A stretch of DNA of 64,000 nt, taken from contig NZ_BLYI01000050.1 of assembly GCF_016586355.1 (NCBI RefSeq), positions 1-64,000 of the forward strand, given 5' to 3'. Source of the DNA: Anaerostipes butyraticus (GTDB lineage Bacteria > Bacillota > Clostridia > Lachnospirales > Lachnospiraceae). Below, one piece after another: positions 40,676 through 50,552 of this stretch (positions within the stretch are counted from its first letter, which is position 1; the number at the start of each line of letters is the position of its first letter). Position numbers and translations under genes: made by a program. The notes below the pieces were generated by a model that was not told the DNA's origin, ran no database searches, and worked only from the letters and a program-made list of their open reading frames with translations.

Positions 40676-43600
40676 TTACTTGTTTTCCTTCTGTTTCCGC
40701 CTGCGCAGATACAGGACGGTCAGTGCCCCGGCAAGGACAAGAGCGCCTGCCCCGATGCCAAGGTAAAGAAGGATGGGTGCATCATCCCCGGTTTTGACCG
40801 GATTAGAAACGGAAGGTGTTTCCGTCGGTTCTTCCGGTACTTCCGGAGGATTTTCGCTAAGATGCACGGTCTGTCCCGCATCGTCAATATCCTTGTGAGA
40901 GCAGATCTCCCGCTGGGTCCCGTCCCCATCCACGTAGTAGAGGGTTTCAAAGACAACCAGGGACTTCCCGGCAAGGGAGCTGCCATCGAAGGTAAAGAGG
41001 ACTTCTGCAGAGCCGCTTCGTTCTTCTGGTGTAAATGTGGTTTCTGCCGTAACCGGCTTGCCGTCAAGAAGCAGTTCTGCACCGGTTTCCTGATCCATCA
41101 GCACACCCTTTAAGAGATAGGATGCCCCGGGAATCAGGTTTTCATAGGAAACCGTATCCTTGATGGTCACTTCACTGTCGGCCAGGATTTCCTGATCCCC
41201 GTCCTCTCCGTCTGTGGCAGAGGTGCCGATCTGCGGGAAGTAGATACTTTGCGGATCTGAGGAAATGTCCCTGTGGGACGCAATGATTTGATCTTTATAA
41301 AGGATCTCCTCGAAGACCACCAGTGTTTTTCCGGCCAGTGCCTCTGCGTTAAACGTAAAGGTCAGCTCGGTGGTTCCGGAAGTCTCCTCCGGGGTAAATT
41401 CTGCTTCAGCCGTCACGGGCTTCTCATCGATCAGCAGCTCTTCGCCGGTTTCCTGATCCATCAGCGTGCCGCGGATCGTGAAGGTTTCCTCGGCAATAAG
41501 GTTCGTATATTCCGCCACATCCGTAATGGATGCTTCCGCCTTTGCAAGCCCGGTCTGGTTTCCAAGCTCCGGATTTGCTGCAGTGGTGCTGACAGAAGGC
41601 AGAACCAGCGTCTGCTCCGGTGAATCGAGATCCTGGTGGGAAGCGATTTCTTCCTCCCCATAATACAGGGACTCAAAAACAACCAGTGTCTTACCTGCCG
41701 CTTCCGTGGCGTTGAAAGTGAACTCCACATCCACGGTCCCTTCCGTGCTTTCCGGTGTAAAGGTCAGCTCAGAAGTCACGGTTTCCCCGTCAATCTCCAA
41801 TGCTTCCCCGGTTTCTTTATCCATCAGGATTCCCTGCAGGGTAAGCTCTTCTCCGGCGGGTACGTTGGAATAGGACACCGTATCAATGAGTGTTACCTCT
41901 TCATCTGCGTGAGCCATCTGAAGGCCGGTTTCGGAATCTTTCACCTGAGTACCAATCTCCGGGAAGAAGATGGACTGGTCCTGATCCTCGATATCGGCGT
42001 GAACAGCCATTTTCAGGTCATCCTGCCACAGTTCCTCGAAGCAGACCACGGTGGTTCCGCCAAGGCCCGTAGCGTCAAAGGTAAATTCTACTTCCACGCT
42101 GCCGGTAGATTTTTTCGCCGTAAAGGTCGTCTCTGCCGTGACCGGTTTCCCATCAATCTCAAAAGGTTCCCCGGTTTCTTTGTTCATGAGCGTGCCGACT
42201 ACCCGGTACTCCACACCTTTTTTCAGCCCTTCATACTCAACCGTGTCCACAATCGTTACCTTATCATCCGGTTTTGCCATATGGGAGCCGCCTTCTTTAT
42301 CCAGTGCAGTGGTGGCAATCTCCACCTTGTCATTAGTCAGCGTCCCCAGGTCGATGGTAACGGAATCCCGGTACACTTCTACATCAAAGGTAAGAAGGTT
42401 TCGGCCTTCATTGGCTTCACAGCGCTGCTCTTCAATGGTATAGGTATCATAGATCAGGGCGCCTTTGGAGTCATCCGGCTCGGAGGTGCCGAACCAGATA
42501 CCGTCTTCCGCAGTCTCGCCCCGGTTGGTATTGGAGGTATGTTTGTTCCACTCTGCGGATGTGCTGGCGTATCCATTCTGGTCGGTCACGATGGTATGGC
42601 TCTCGCCGGTTGTTTTAGAAGTAATAGTAAACGGTACGCCTGCGAGACGGGACAGATCCCCGTCACTGACTTTAACAAGCTCCAGATCCCCACGGATGAC
42701 CTGGTTTTCAATGGATGAGCCGGTTTCGGTCAGTTCCACGATCTTGCCGTCTTCCGTGATGTCAAATTCCAGGGAGATACGGCCCTCGTTCAGATACCCT
42801 TCCGGTGCTTTTGTCTCATCCACCCGGTAATGGCCGTAAGGCAGGGCATCTTTCGCAGTGGAAGCCAGCCCCTTCTCATCCGTCACAAGCGTCAGGACGA
42901 TTTCCCCGTTTTCGTAGGTTTCCCCGTCCACGATCACCGGATTGGCATTTAAGCTGGTGATGGTAAATTCTGCGCCTTCCAAGGTAGCACCGCCCTGAGC
43001 GGCAGCTTTCCCGGTTTCGATGTCACGTTTCTGCACTTTAACGCCGCCCCGGATGATCTGGTTCGAGATGGAGTTGTCTTCTCCTGTCAGATCTACCATT
43101 TCCCCGTTCTTAGAGATGGTAAACTCAGCGGAGAGGGTGCCTTCCCCTAAATAACCGGTGGGAGGCGTCACTTCATCTACACGGTAACTGCCGTAAGGCA
43201 GAGCGTCCGCAGCAGTGGATGCCAGTCCGGAGGCATCGGTCTTGATGGTCAGGACGACTTCATCCTTCTGATAGGTCTTCCCATCGACGACCACCGGATT
43301 ATCATTCAAAGAGGTGATGGCGAACTCTGCGCCTTCCAGTGTGGCGCCGCCCTGGGGAGTGGTGCTGCCGGTTTCCAGATCCCGTTTCTGTACTTTGACA
43401 CCGCCCCGGATAACAGCATCCGGTACATCCGGCGCCTGGTAAGCAGAGACTGTTTCTTCTGTACCGCTGCTGGAAATCGGCAGAACGAATACGGTATCAT
43501 TGAGCTGATAGCCCGCTGGTGCTTTGGTCTCCTGAATGGTCACAGTACCAAGAGGCACGCACAGCGTTTTGCCGTCGCTTGCGTAGTAGAAGTCATCCCC

Positions 43601-44692
43601 GCTGACTTTGGATTCCTCCGTAAAGGAAATTTTTCCATCGTCTCCTGTACGGAATACCCAGGTGCGGGCAGGCTCACTGCCGTCTGCAGCCGGATCCGTA
43701 TCGGAGATGGTGGTGTAGAACTTCACGGTAAACTCCGCATCCTTCAGGCTGGCGGCACCCTGGGGAATGGCATCCTTTAAGTCCGCATCCAGCTTCTGAA
43801 GCACCAGGGAGAGGGGGTTATTCTGGGGGATTTCCTTTACAGCCGCTTTTGCTGTCTCGTTGGAAGAAACGGTCACATCATAGGTATTGGTATCCAGAGC
43901 ATATCCCGGAGAAGGGGAAAGCTCTTTGAGCGTGTAGCTGCCCACCTCCAGATCACCGGATTTGGCGTAGCCATTCTCATCGGTAGTCAGTGTCTCTACC
44001 AGGTTGCTGCCCTGATAGATCCCGTACTGGGCGCCCTTTAAGCTGTAATTGCCGTTCCCGTCAGAAACGGAACTGTTTGCCGTGGATTTCCGGATTTCGA
44101 TCCAGCCGTAGGGCTTTTCATACCAGCATCCGGCTACTGTCTGCCGGCTGTCAGAGGGGATGATAAAGGCGCGGAAGGAATCCGGCGGAGCAGGCAGGCC
44201 CTGGATGGCGTTGGCAATCTCCACTGCTTTGTCAATGTAGTTCTGGGGCGCCCCGTAGAAGGCCCCGCTTCCGGCGTCATATCCGGCGTACACATAGGAA
44301 GCAGTCAGATGTCCGATCACGTAGCGGTCATCCTCGGACCAGCCGCCCAGATAGGTGCCTGCGATGTTGCGCTCTTCATAGCCGTAACCGCCGGGCAGAT
44401 AGTAGAGGGCTTTGCGCAGCGCAGAGTCCTTTCCCAACAGGTCATACTGGTAGCTCCCGGCCGGCGGAGTTTTCTTCATAGGCTGGACACAGTAGGCGGT
44501 GCCGTTGTTATCCACAGCCATCTTGGTTGTCAGATAGTCCCCGTAATAAATGGTTTTACCTAACTGAAAATTAAGGGTTCCGTCCGCCGCACGGGCTGTC
44601 ACGGGGCTTGTGATGGCTGTCCCCGCAAGGACGATGGCTGCCATCAGGAAAGCGAAACAGCGGCGGAGGACGTGGGTTTTGATTCGTTTCAT
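40676..44692 (-). CDS. VaFE-repeat surface-anchored protein (sortase substrate)
   Basis: This 1338-residue protein starts MKRIKTHVLRRCFAFLMAAI with a signal peptide; an earlier TTG would place the ribosome site inside the coding region. Next come a thioester/TQXA-like domain (TAYCVQP) and about five SpaA-like prealbumin domains (repeats of GGVKVQKRD-ETG). Four VaFE domains follow (~residues 800-1280), each with VVxFE, a DTVxY Thr and a late Gln that could form Thr-Gln ester cross-links. The protein ends in NPVKTGDD, a membrane helix and RRRKQKENK, a sortase signal. It likely promotes cell contact during mating. Confidence 0.9.
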   Translation of the reverse strand: MKRIKTHVLRRCFAFLMAAIVLAGTAITSPVTARAADGTLNFQLGKTIYYGDYLTTKMAVDNNGTAYCVQPMKKTPPAGSYQYDLLGKDSALRKALYYLPGGYGYEERNIAGTYLGGWSEDDRYVIGHLTASYVYAGYDAGSGAFYGAPQNYIDKAVEIANAIQGLPAPPDSFRAFIIPSDSRQTVAGCWYEKPYGWIEIRKSTANSSVSDGNGNYSLKGAQYGIYQGSNLVETLTTDENGYAKSGDLEVGSYTLKELSPSPGYALDTNTYDVTVSSNETAKAAVKEIPQNNPLSLVLQKLDADLKDAIPQGAASLKDAEFTVKFYTTISDTDPAADGSEPARTWVFRTGDDGKISFTEESKVSGDDFYYASDGKTLCVPLGTVTIQETKAPAGYQLNDTVFVLPISSSGTEETVSAYQAPDVPDAVIRGGVKVQKRDLETGSTTPQGGATLEGAEFAITSLNDNPVVVDGKTYQKDEVVLTIKTDASGLASTAADALPYGSYRVDEVTPPTGYLGEGTLSAEFTISKNGEMVDLTGEDNSISNQIIRGGVKVQKRDIETGKAAAQGGATLEGAEFTITSLNANPVIVDGETYENGEIVLTLVTDEKGLASTAKDALPYGHYRVDETKAPEGYLNEGRISLEFDITEDGKIVELTETGSSIENQVIRGDLELVKVSDGDLSRLAGVPFTITSKTTGESHTIVTDQNGYASTSAEWNKHTSNTNRGETAEDGIWFGTSEPDDSKGALIYDTYTIEEQRCEANEGRNLLTFDVEVYRDSVTIDLGTLTNDKVEIATTALDKEGGSHMAKPDDKVTIVDTVEYEGLKKGVEYRVVGTLMNKETGEPFEIDGKPVTAETTFTAKKSTGSVEVEFTFDATGLGGTTVVCFEELWQDDLKMAVHADIEDQDQSIFFPEIGTQVKDSETGLQMAHADEEVTLIDTVSYSNVPAGEELTLQGILMDKETGEALEIDGETVTSELTFTPESTEGTVDVEFTFNATEAAGKTLVVFESLYYGEEEIASHQDLDSPEQTLVLPSVSTTAANPELGNQTGLAKAEASITDVAEYTNLIAEETFTIRGTLMDQETGEELLIDEKPVTAEAEFTPEETSGTTELTFTFNAEALAGKTLVVFEEILYKDQIIASHRDISSDPQSIYFPQIGTSATDGEDGDQEILADSEVTIKDTVSYENLIPGASYLLKGVLMDQETGAELLLDGKPVTAETTFTPEERSGSAEVLFTFDGSSLAGKSLVVFETLYYVDGDGTQREICSHKDIDDAGQTVHLSENPPEVPEEPTETPSVSNPVKTGDDAPILLYLGIGAGALVLAGALTVLYLRRRKQKENK

Positions 44693-44780
44693 AAGTCTCC
44701 TCCTTTTCAAAAGATGCAGGGAATGAAAAAGGAAGCGCCCGCCCTGCGCCAGACACTTCCCAAAGGTTCCTTCGGCATCC

Positions 44781-47700
44781 TTATCCGGCGGCTTTCTGCC
44801 TGTGCCGTTCCAGGATCTCCAGGAGTTCCTGGCGGTCCGTCGTGATCAGCTCTTTTTCCAAAACGGATGCCTTAAATTCCACGGTAATGTTATTGTTGTT
44901 CGTGGAGATCAGACCATTGCCCCGCTGGAAGTGTGTAATGTTCATCACCTCCGTTTCCGAGAGATGCAGGATCTGTTTCACCCGCTGCGCCTCTTCGTCT
45001 TCCAGGTTCAGGACAAGTTTAGTCTTGCAGTTGTTTATGATTCCCTTTCCGTACTTGCCGTCGTCCAGGGCAAAAAAGTCGTTTAAGTCCTGCGTTGCAA
45101 AGACGGCAGAACCGCCGTATCCCCGGATGATCTTGGCGATCTCCAGGACAAATTCCGCAGCCAGGCGGTTGCTGGACGCACCGATGAGCTGCCAGACCTC
45201 ATCCACGAAGATGGCTTTTTCCTCCGTTCGGTTCTCCTTTGCGATATCCCAGACATAATCCAAGACGGTAAACATGCCCACTGTCAATAGATCCCCGGTC
45301 AGCTCAGAGATATCGAGCACCGTATACTTATTGGTCAGATCCACGTTGGTTTCCTGGTTAAAAGAGGAAGCAGAGCCGTGGACCAGCCGGTTTAAGATGT
45401 GGGCCATGCGTTTCGTGTCATCGCTTTCCATCAGGATATCGTAGACATCCTCCAGGATCGGCATGGGTTTATACCGGTCCGGATGAGCCGGATCGATCAG
45501 GAACTCGTTTTTGTGGGTGATCCCCTTTTTGGCATAGGTCTTGATCAGCGCCTCATCGAGAAGCTGCCTCTCCTCATGGGTCATATCCGGGATGAGCAGG
45601 CTGAAGAAGATATGCAGTTTCTGGATCTTCCCGGCCAGCGCCGAGTTGTCCATGGAAGGACCGTCCAGCAGCTCATTGACGGAGTTATCCGTTTTCCGGA
45701 TCTCCATGATGTTGATGCAGTTCCGGCTGGCGGGGGAAATCTGGATGAACTCCCCGCCGATATTCTTGCAGGCCCGGTAGAACTCATGCCCTTTCAGCGG
45801 CGCTATGATGAAGACTTTGATGTTCTTGCGCCGCATCCGGGTGGCAAAAAGCTGCATGGTAAAGGTTTTCCCTGCACCGGAGCAGCCCAGGATCGCCACG
45901 TTGGCATTTTTGTACTGCCTGGAATCAAAGATATCCGCAATGACAAGGCTGTTGTTGTGCTTGTTGACACCAAATAGAATCCCGTTGTCATCACAGATGG
46001 AGTAGCTGACAAAAGGATAGCAGCTTGCCGCCCCGCTGGTTAAAACGTTCCGCCTGGAAAGCTGATACAGCTTCTTATCCAGAGATGCCAGGGGCAGCGT
46101 GGATAAAAAGCCCTGCTCCTGCAGAAAGTAGCAGGTTCTCAGGTCCATGTCCTGGGAGATCAGGAGCTTTTTCATCTCCTGTACCCGCCACTGCAGTTCC
46201 TCTAAAGTAGAGGCTGTGACGGTAATGAGAAGGCTCATGTAATAGAAGTCCTCATTATTCGCCAGCCCCTGTTTTAAGAAATAACCGGAGCGGATGGCGG
46301 AATCCAGGTCGTCATAGTCGGTATTGGTATCCGAGGCGTCCTTGATCTTGGAACGGTTGATCCGGATCTGTTGTCCCAGCCGCTGCTGGATCTTATCCTT
46401 TGGCTGCCGGTGGAGGTAAAAATCCACGTCAATGCCTTCCCCGGCGTTTACCAAAAGAGACAGCCACCCCGGCACCACCCGGCTTTTGTAGCCGGATGAC
46501 GGTACGTACAGATAGGAGTGGTAGACCCCGTTGATCAGCACATAGCTGGAGTGCCGGAAATCCAGGGTTTCCGGGGAGAGAAATTCACTGATGCGGATGT
46601 CCTCGTCGGGCCGGTTCTCCTTGGCGTACCGTGCTAGTACGGAAGCAATGCGCTCCTGTAAGGGATGGGTGGCGCAAAGGGAGCGGTTTAAGAGGGTGTA
46701 CAAAACATCCGTGGTAAACTCATCCGGATTTTCATGCTCTGTCACCTCATTGCCGCACTGGTACAGGAAGGTCTTGGCTGTCTGCGCCGTCGTTTCAAGA
46801 GACTCTAAGATCTCCCGTTCCGTCACCTTCCGGTTGACGTTAAAAGGTTCATATTCCATAACAAGGAAGAACCGCCGGGAAACGGCCTCCCTGGAACTTA
46901 GGTTCCGGACAAACTTCAGGTAATCCTCCTGCAGCTCCCGGCACCGGGGATCCGTTTCATTTTCCAGCTCCTGTCTGGATTTCTCCAGATGCTGGTTGAT
47001 GTCCGCCCGTTTGGAGATCATCTTGATCTGCAGCTTTACCGGGCTGATCTTCAGGTAGCTGATAAAGCTGTAGATGATCCCCATCTGCTCCCTGGCACTT
47101 CGGAGCAGGAAGTTGATGGGCTCGACTTCCAGGATCTTTACATACCGGCCATCTGTCGTGTAGATGACACCGTGGGCAATCTTTTCAATCGGAAGATAGT
47201 CCTCTATGGTCTGTAACTTCCGTTTCTTTTTCTTGGCGGAAGATTGGGAAGCTGTCTGACTGGATTTTGAAGCACTTTTTGGTACTGCCTTATCTTCCTG
47301 TGTTTGCTTTGCCTTCCGGGCTTCTGCTTTGCGGGCAGCTTTCGCCTGCCGTGCAGCAAGGCGGGCGTCCTGTGCAGCCTGTTTCTTTTCCGCACGGAGC
47401 TTTTCCTTCTCCGCCCGCTCTTCCCGGCGCTTTGCTATCTTTGCGCATTTCTGCTCATAGGCTAACTGCCGGATATCTTCTCTGGCCTGCCTGCGGATGC
47501 CCCGCCGGGTGGAGGTATCAAAGGATTTATGCTCCCGTACCTTTGGCTCCCGTTTCTTTTTCCGATTTGTTTTCCCAGAAGGAGTGGAGGAAGGGGAGCC
47601 GGACAGATCCTGCTGGGGCGCCTCTTTCGTGGGAGGTGCATCGTCCTGCTGACCGGCCCCCTCAAAAGGGGGAGAATCCTCCAAAGAGCCCTTTTTCGCT

Positions 47701-48092
47701 TTTTTCTTCCGCCGTTCCCGTTTGGCAGGCTTTTTGGCTTCTTTCGTACCGGGCTGTTTCTGCCGTTTCTTCTTTGGCTCCGGCATTGCGTCAGAGCGGT
47801 AAACCACCCGCCGGTTTTTCAAAAAACGCAGGGCGTTCATAAGGAAAGCGGTGATGCTTTCCCCGCCGATCCCGATGAGGGATACCATGGCTGCCGGCAG
47901 TGCGGTCATGCAAAGGATGATGATGCGGGTGGTCAGGGAAAACGGCAGGTGGACCACCGGCATCCCGATCAGCAGGGCGAAAATAATGGCTTCAATGGCA
48001 TTGCGGATGTCAAAGGTGCCGTTTAAGATCTTGCCCTTTTCGATGAAGTTTGGCGGGATAAAGGAGGTCCGCTGCTCATCCGGATTGCTCAT
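44781..48092 (-). CDS. virB4: VirB4-family conjugation ATPase with fused PrgI-like N-terminus
   Basis: The 1103-residue protein begins with a PrgI-like membrane module (residues ~1-95, two hydrophobic helices), then a Lys/Arg/Glu-rich linker (~100-290), then a VirB4/TraE ATPase. This has Walker A NVAILGCSGAGKT (~731-740) and a Walker B-like AIFVDEVWQLIG. In many ICEs PrgI and VirB4 are separate genes, so this is a fusion. VirB4 powers the type IV secretion channel at the inner membrane. Its start overlaps the stop of the upstream gene by four bases. Confidence 0.92.
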   Translation of the reverse strand: MSNPDEQRTSFIPPNFIEKGKILNGTFDIRNAIEAIIFALLIGMPVVHLPFSLTTRIIILCMTALPAAMVSLIGIGGESITAFLMNALRFLKNRRVVYRSDAMPEPKKKRQKQPGTKEAKKPAKRERRKKKAKKGSLEDSPPFEGAGQQDDAPPTKEAPQQDLSGSPSSTPSGKTNRKKKREPKVREHKSFDTSTRRGIRRQAREDIRQLAYEQKCAKIAKRREERAEKEKLRAEKKQAAQDARLAARQAKAARKAEARKAKQTQEDKAVPKSASKSSQTASQSSAKKKKRKLQTIEDYLPIEKIAHGVIYTTDGRYVKILEVEPINFLLRSAREQMGIIYSFISYLKISPVKLQIKMISKRADINQHLEKSRQELENETDPRCRELQEDYLKFVRNLSSREAVSRRFFLVMEYEPFNVNRKVTEREILESLETTAQTAKTFLYQCGNEVTEHENPDEFTTDVLYTLLNRSLCATHPLQERIASVLARYAKENRPDEDIRISEFLSPETLDFRHSSYVLINGVYHSYLYVPSSGYKSRVVPGWLSLLVNAGEGIDVDFYLHRQPKDKIQQRLGQQIRINRSKIKDASDTNTDYDDLDSAIRSGYFLKQGLANNEDFYYMSLLITVTASTLEELQWRVQEMKKLLISQDMDLRTCYFLQEQGFLSTLPLASLDKKLYQLSRRNVLTSGAASCYPFVSYSICDDNGILFGVNKHNNSLVIADIFDSRQYKNANVAILGCSGAGKTFTMQLFATRMRRKNIKVFIIAPLKGHEFYRACKNIGGEFIQISPASRNCINIMEIRKTDNSVNELLDGPSMDNSALAGKIQKLHIFFSLLIPDMTHEERQLLDEALIKTYAKKGITHKNEFLIDPAHPDRYKPMPILEDVYDILMESDDTKRMAHILNRLVHGSASSFNQETNVDLTNKYTVLDISELTGDLLTVGMFTVLDYVWDIAKENRTEEKAIFVDEVWQLIGASSNRLAAEFVLEIAKIIRGYGGSAVFATQDLNDFFALDDGKYGKGIINNCKTKLVLNLEDEEAQRVKQILHLSETEVMNITHFQRGNGLISTNNNNITVEFKASVLEKELITTDRQELLEILERHRQKAAG

Positions 48093-48745
48093 GGCAGCAC
48101 CTCCTCTCCGGTCTGGGTGTTCTGTACGGGATCCGCAGCATTTTCGGAAGCTCCGCTTTGCGTAGTTCCCGTTTCTTCTGTCCCGGTATCCGGTGCAGAC
48201 TCTGCAGGTGCGGTCACATCCGCATAGCCGCCTTCCTGGCGCTGCTCCACTTCACTGCTGGAGACAGAAGGAAGGGTATCATCTACCGTTTTCTCATAGG
48301 TCTGACCGGATGTCCCCAGCACTGTCCGCTCCTCTCCAAAAGAAAAAGCACCCGTCATGGTGTCATAGAACACTGGAAGGGTGCTGTCATCGGACAGGAG
48401 GAAATGCAGTTCAACTGAGGTGGTATCCGGATACCCGGTTTCATCCGGCAGATATTCTGCCGATGTAATGTCTGTCCGCCCGATAAGAGTAAGATATAGC
48501 GGAAACTGCTCCTTTAGGGATGCAGTCTGGGCGGAGGAGAAGAACTGGCTCAGTTCTTCAAAGGATAAAAAGTCCATCTCGGTCAGCTCCTCTGGCTGTG
48601 TTGTCTCTTCCTGGGTGGCGGCCTCTCCCTGCGCCTCTGGATCCGGTGTTTCCTTTTGTTCCCGGAGCTTGGAGGGAAGAAAGATGGCGACCAATAGGAG
48701 AAAGAGCATCAGGAGGATGGACAGGATCAGTTTTAATCTGCTCAT
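48089..48745 (-). CDS. Membrane-anchored extracytoplasmic transfer protein (218 aa)
   Basis: I choose ATG 48745 (MSRLKLILSILLMLFLLLVA) after GAGGAG. One N-terminal helix is followed by an acidic external region and a Thr/Glu/Ser-rich tail. It lies between the VirB4 and hydrolase genes and overlaps both closely, so it belongs to the mating channel. I do not recognise a named family. Confidence 0.72.
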   Translation of the reverse strand: MSRLKLILSILLMLFLLLVAIFLPSKLREQKETPDPEAQGEAATQEETTQPEELTEMDFLSFEELSQFFSSAQTASLKEQFPLYLTLIGRTDITSAEYLPDETGYPDTTSVELHFLLSDDSTLPVFYDTMTGAFSFGEERTVLGTSGQTYEKTVDDTLPSVSSSEVEQRQEGGYADVTAPAESAPDTGTEETGTTQSGASENAADPVQNTQTGEEVLP

Positions 48746-48755
48746 AAGCACTCCT

Positions 48756-50552
48756 CTATTTCTTCTCGAAAATCCAATACTGCGAGGAAGTCGCATGGAT
48801 TTCCGTCATCATGTCAAATGCACGGTTCACGTAGTTCTTGGAGTCGTTATCATTGGGATCGTTTACCAGCACCTTCCCGTCCGCAGTCAGCCCACTAAGG
48901 ACGATAAAATGTCCCCCGGACGTGAATAATCCGGGACGCTGGGAGGAGATGACCGGACGGCCTTCTGATAACGCCTGCAGCACCGCATTGGCATCCGTAG
49001 TCTGGGTGACGCTTCCGCATCCGAAATGAGAAGCCGCCGCCTGGAAATAGGACCAGTAGGTGCCTTCCCCCGCCTTATAATAGGAATTGCCGCACCAGGC
49101 GACTGCATCCACCGGAGTAATGGTGCTGCCAGTCAGGTAGCTTGCTACCATGGCAAAGGCAGTAGGCCCGCAGCCGCAGTCCGCAATGGAGCCGGTGCCG
49201 TAAGGGATGTTTCCGTATTCCGTCTGGATGTAGAGGGGGATCTGCATCCCGTTCGCCGGGTAAGTGCCGCCGGTATTCAGTACCTGGTAATAGCGCAGGA
49301 CATGATCCACGTACTCCTTGTCCCCGTAGATGGAATAGTTCCAGCCGGGCCGGGCACACATCATGTCCGAGTAGGCAATGGCGTTTTCCTTTGTATAACC
49401 GCCATCCCGTTCCATCGCCCAGTCGATGTAAGCGGAACCGTAATTATAGCCCTGGAGGGCCAGCTTGATCCGGTCCAGGTCCGTCGGCCCGGTGCATCCG
49501 GCTTTCTGCAGGACGTCCCGGAGCGCCTGGATGCCGCACTCAATGGAGTATTCCGGATCAGTGATCGTGCCGGAGCCTCTGGGGAACCGGGTATTGTATC
49601 CGCTTTCCGATGCCTGCATGGGATCGCTTCCCCGTCCGCCGGATTCCTGCATCATGACGGCGAGGATCAGCTCCACGTAATCGCTCATTCCATACCGGGC
49701 GGCAATCTCGGATACCAGTGGCCGGTAGGCAAGCACCTCATCACTTAAGTTGATCGCCATAGCCGTGCCGGAGGCTGCGCCAAAGAAGAGGGTCAGGTTA
49801 CTGGCGTAGTTTTCCGCCAGTTCCTTTTGTTCCTCGCTCAAGTAAAATACATGGTCAGCAAAATAGGCGTCACCGGCAAAGGAAACGGTATAGGTATAGC
49901 GGGTAAATGTTACGGTTTCCGTCTGAGGCGTTTCCCCTTCTGCGGTTTCCGTCTCCACTTCCACAGAAACGGTTTCTTCCGCTACATCATAAGAAAAAAG
50001 CCCGTCCTTGTTTTCCCGGATCAGGCTTTGGAGTTTGTCAATATTGATATTTTCATAATCATCCTGGCTCGCACAGAACTGGGAGATTAAAAGATGGGCA
50101 TTGACCGCTATGGTTGTCTCATAGGGATCTACGATCTGTACGGTGGACCCCTCCGGAAGAGCGGCAATGGCACTGTTGATCTCTTCTAAAAGATCCGCAT
50201 GGCTTTCTTCCAGGACTTCAACAATCGCCTGCCTGGCGTTCTGGATATTTTCATTGATCAGGGCATTGCTGTTTAAAGCCCCGGTGTTTTCTGTCAGGGA
50301 TCCGAAGATCAGCCCTGGCAGCATCAGGATGAATAGCACGGGAAGCAGTAAAAACCCCAGGATAACGGCTCCGGCTTTCAATAGGGTATGCCGGTTTGCG
50401 ATGGCAGCACTGATGGCTGCTGTAAAGGGACCGGCTGCCGCACCCGCCACGGTCTTGGACAGATGGGCGGCGGTCTTCATGGCATGTAAGTGGGAGGCTG
50501 CACTGGTGCCTACATCGACAGCTTCCCCAAGGCCGGAGCTTTGCTCCGCCAT
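48756..50552 (-). CDS. Conjugation cell-wall hydrolase: lysozyme-like plus C39-type peptidase
   Basis: The 598-residue protein has a cytosolic Ala-rich start, one membrane helix (~60-85), a linker, a lysozyme-like/transglycosylase domain (AARYGMSDYVELILAVMMQE, with catalytic Glu in MMQES) and a C-terminal C39-type cysteine peptidase (CGCGPTAFAM; GGHFIVL; VNDPND). Firmicutes ICEs encode such two-domain hydrolases to open the wall for the mating channel. Confidence 0.9.
   Translation of the reverse strand: MAEQSSGLGEAVDVGTSAASHLHAMKTAAHLSKTVAGAAAGPFTAAISAAIANRHTLLKAGAVILGFLLLPVLFILMLPGLIFGSLTENTGALNSNALINENIQNARQAIVEVLEESHADLLEEINSAIAALPEGSTVQIVDPYETTIAVNAHLLISQFCASQDDYENINIDKLQSLIRENKDGLFSYDVAEETVSVEVETETAEGETPQTETVTFTRYTYTVSFAGDAYFADHVFYLSEEQKELAENYASNLTLFFGAASGTAMAINLSDEVLAYRPLVSEIAARYGMSDYVELILAVMMQESGGRGSDPMQASESGYNTRFPRGSGTITDPEYSIECGIQALRDVLQKAGCTGPTDLDRIKLALQGYNYGSAYIDWAMERDGGYTKENAIAYSDMMCARPGWNYSIYGDKEYVDHVLRYYQVLNTGGTYPANGMQIPLYIQTEYGNIPYGTGSIADCGCGPTAFAMVASYLTGSTITPVDAVAWCGNSYYKAGEGTYWSYFQAAASHFGCGSVTQTTDANAVLQALSEGRPVISSQRPGLFTSGGHFIVLSGLTADGKVLVNDPNDNDSKNYVNRAFDMMTEIHATSSQYWIFEKK

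Noticed and set aside
41636-42718. Long plus-strand open frame opposite the VaFE surface protein
   Set aside because: It is a mirror of the repeated adhesin sequence; it has no ribosome site, no family features, and the minus frame has clear domains and a sortase signal.
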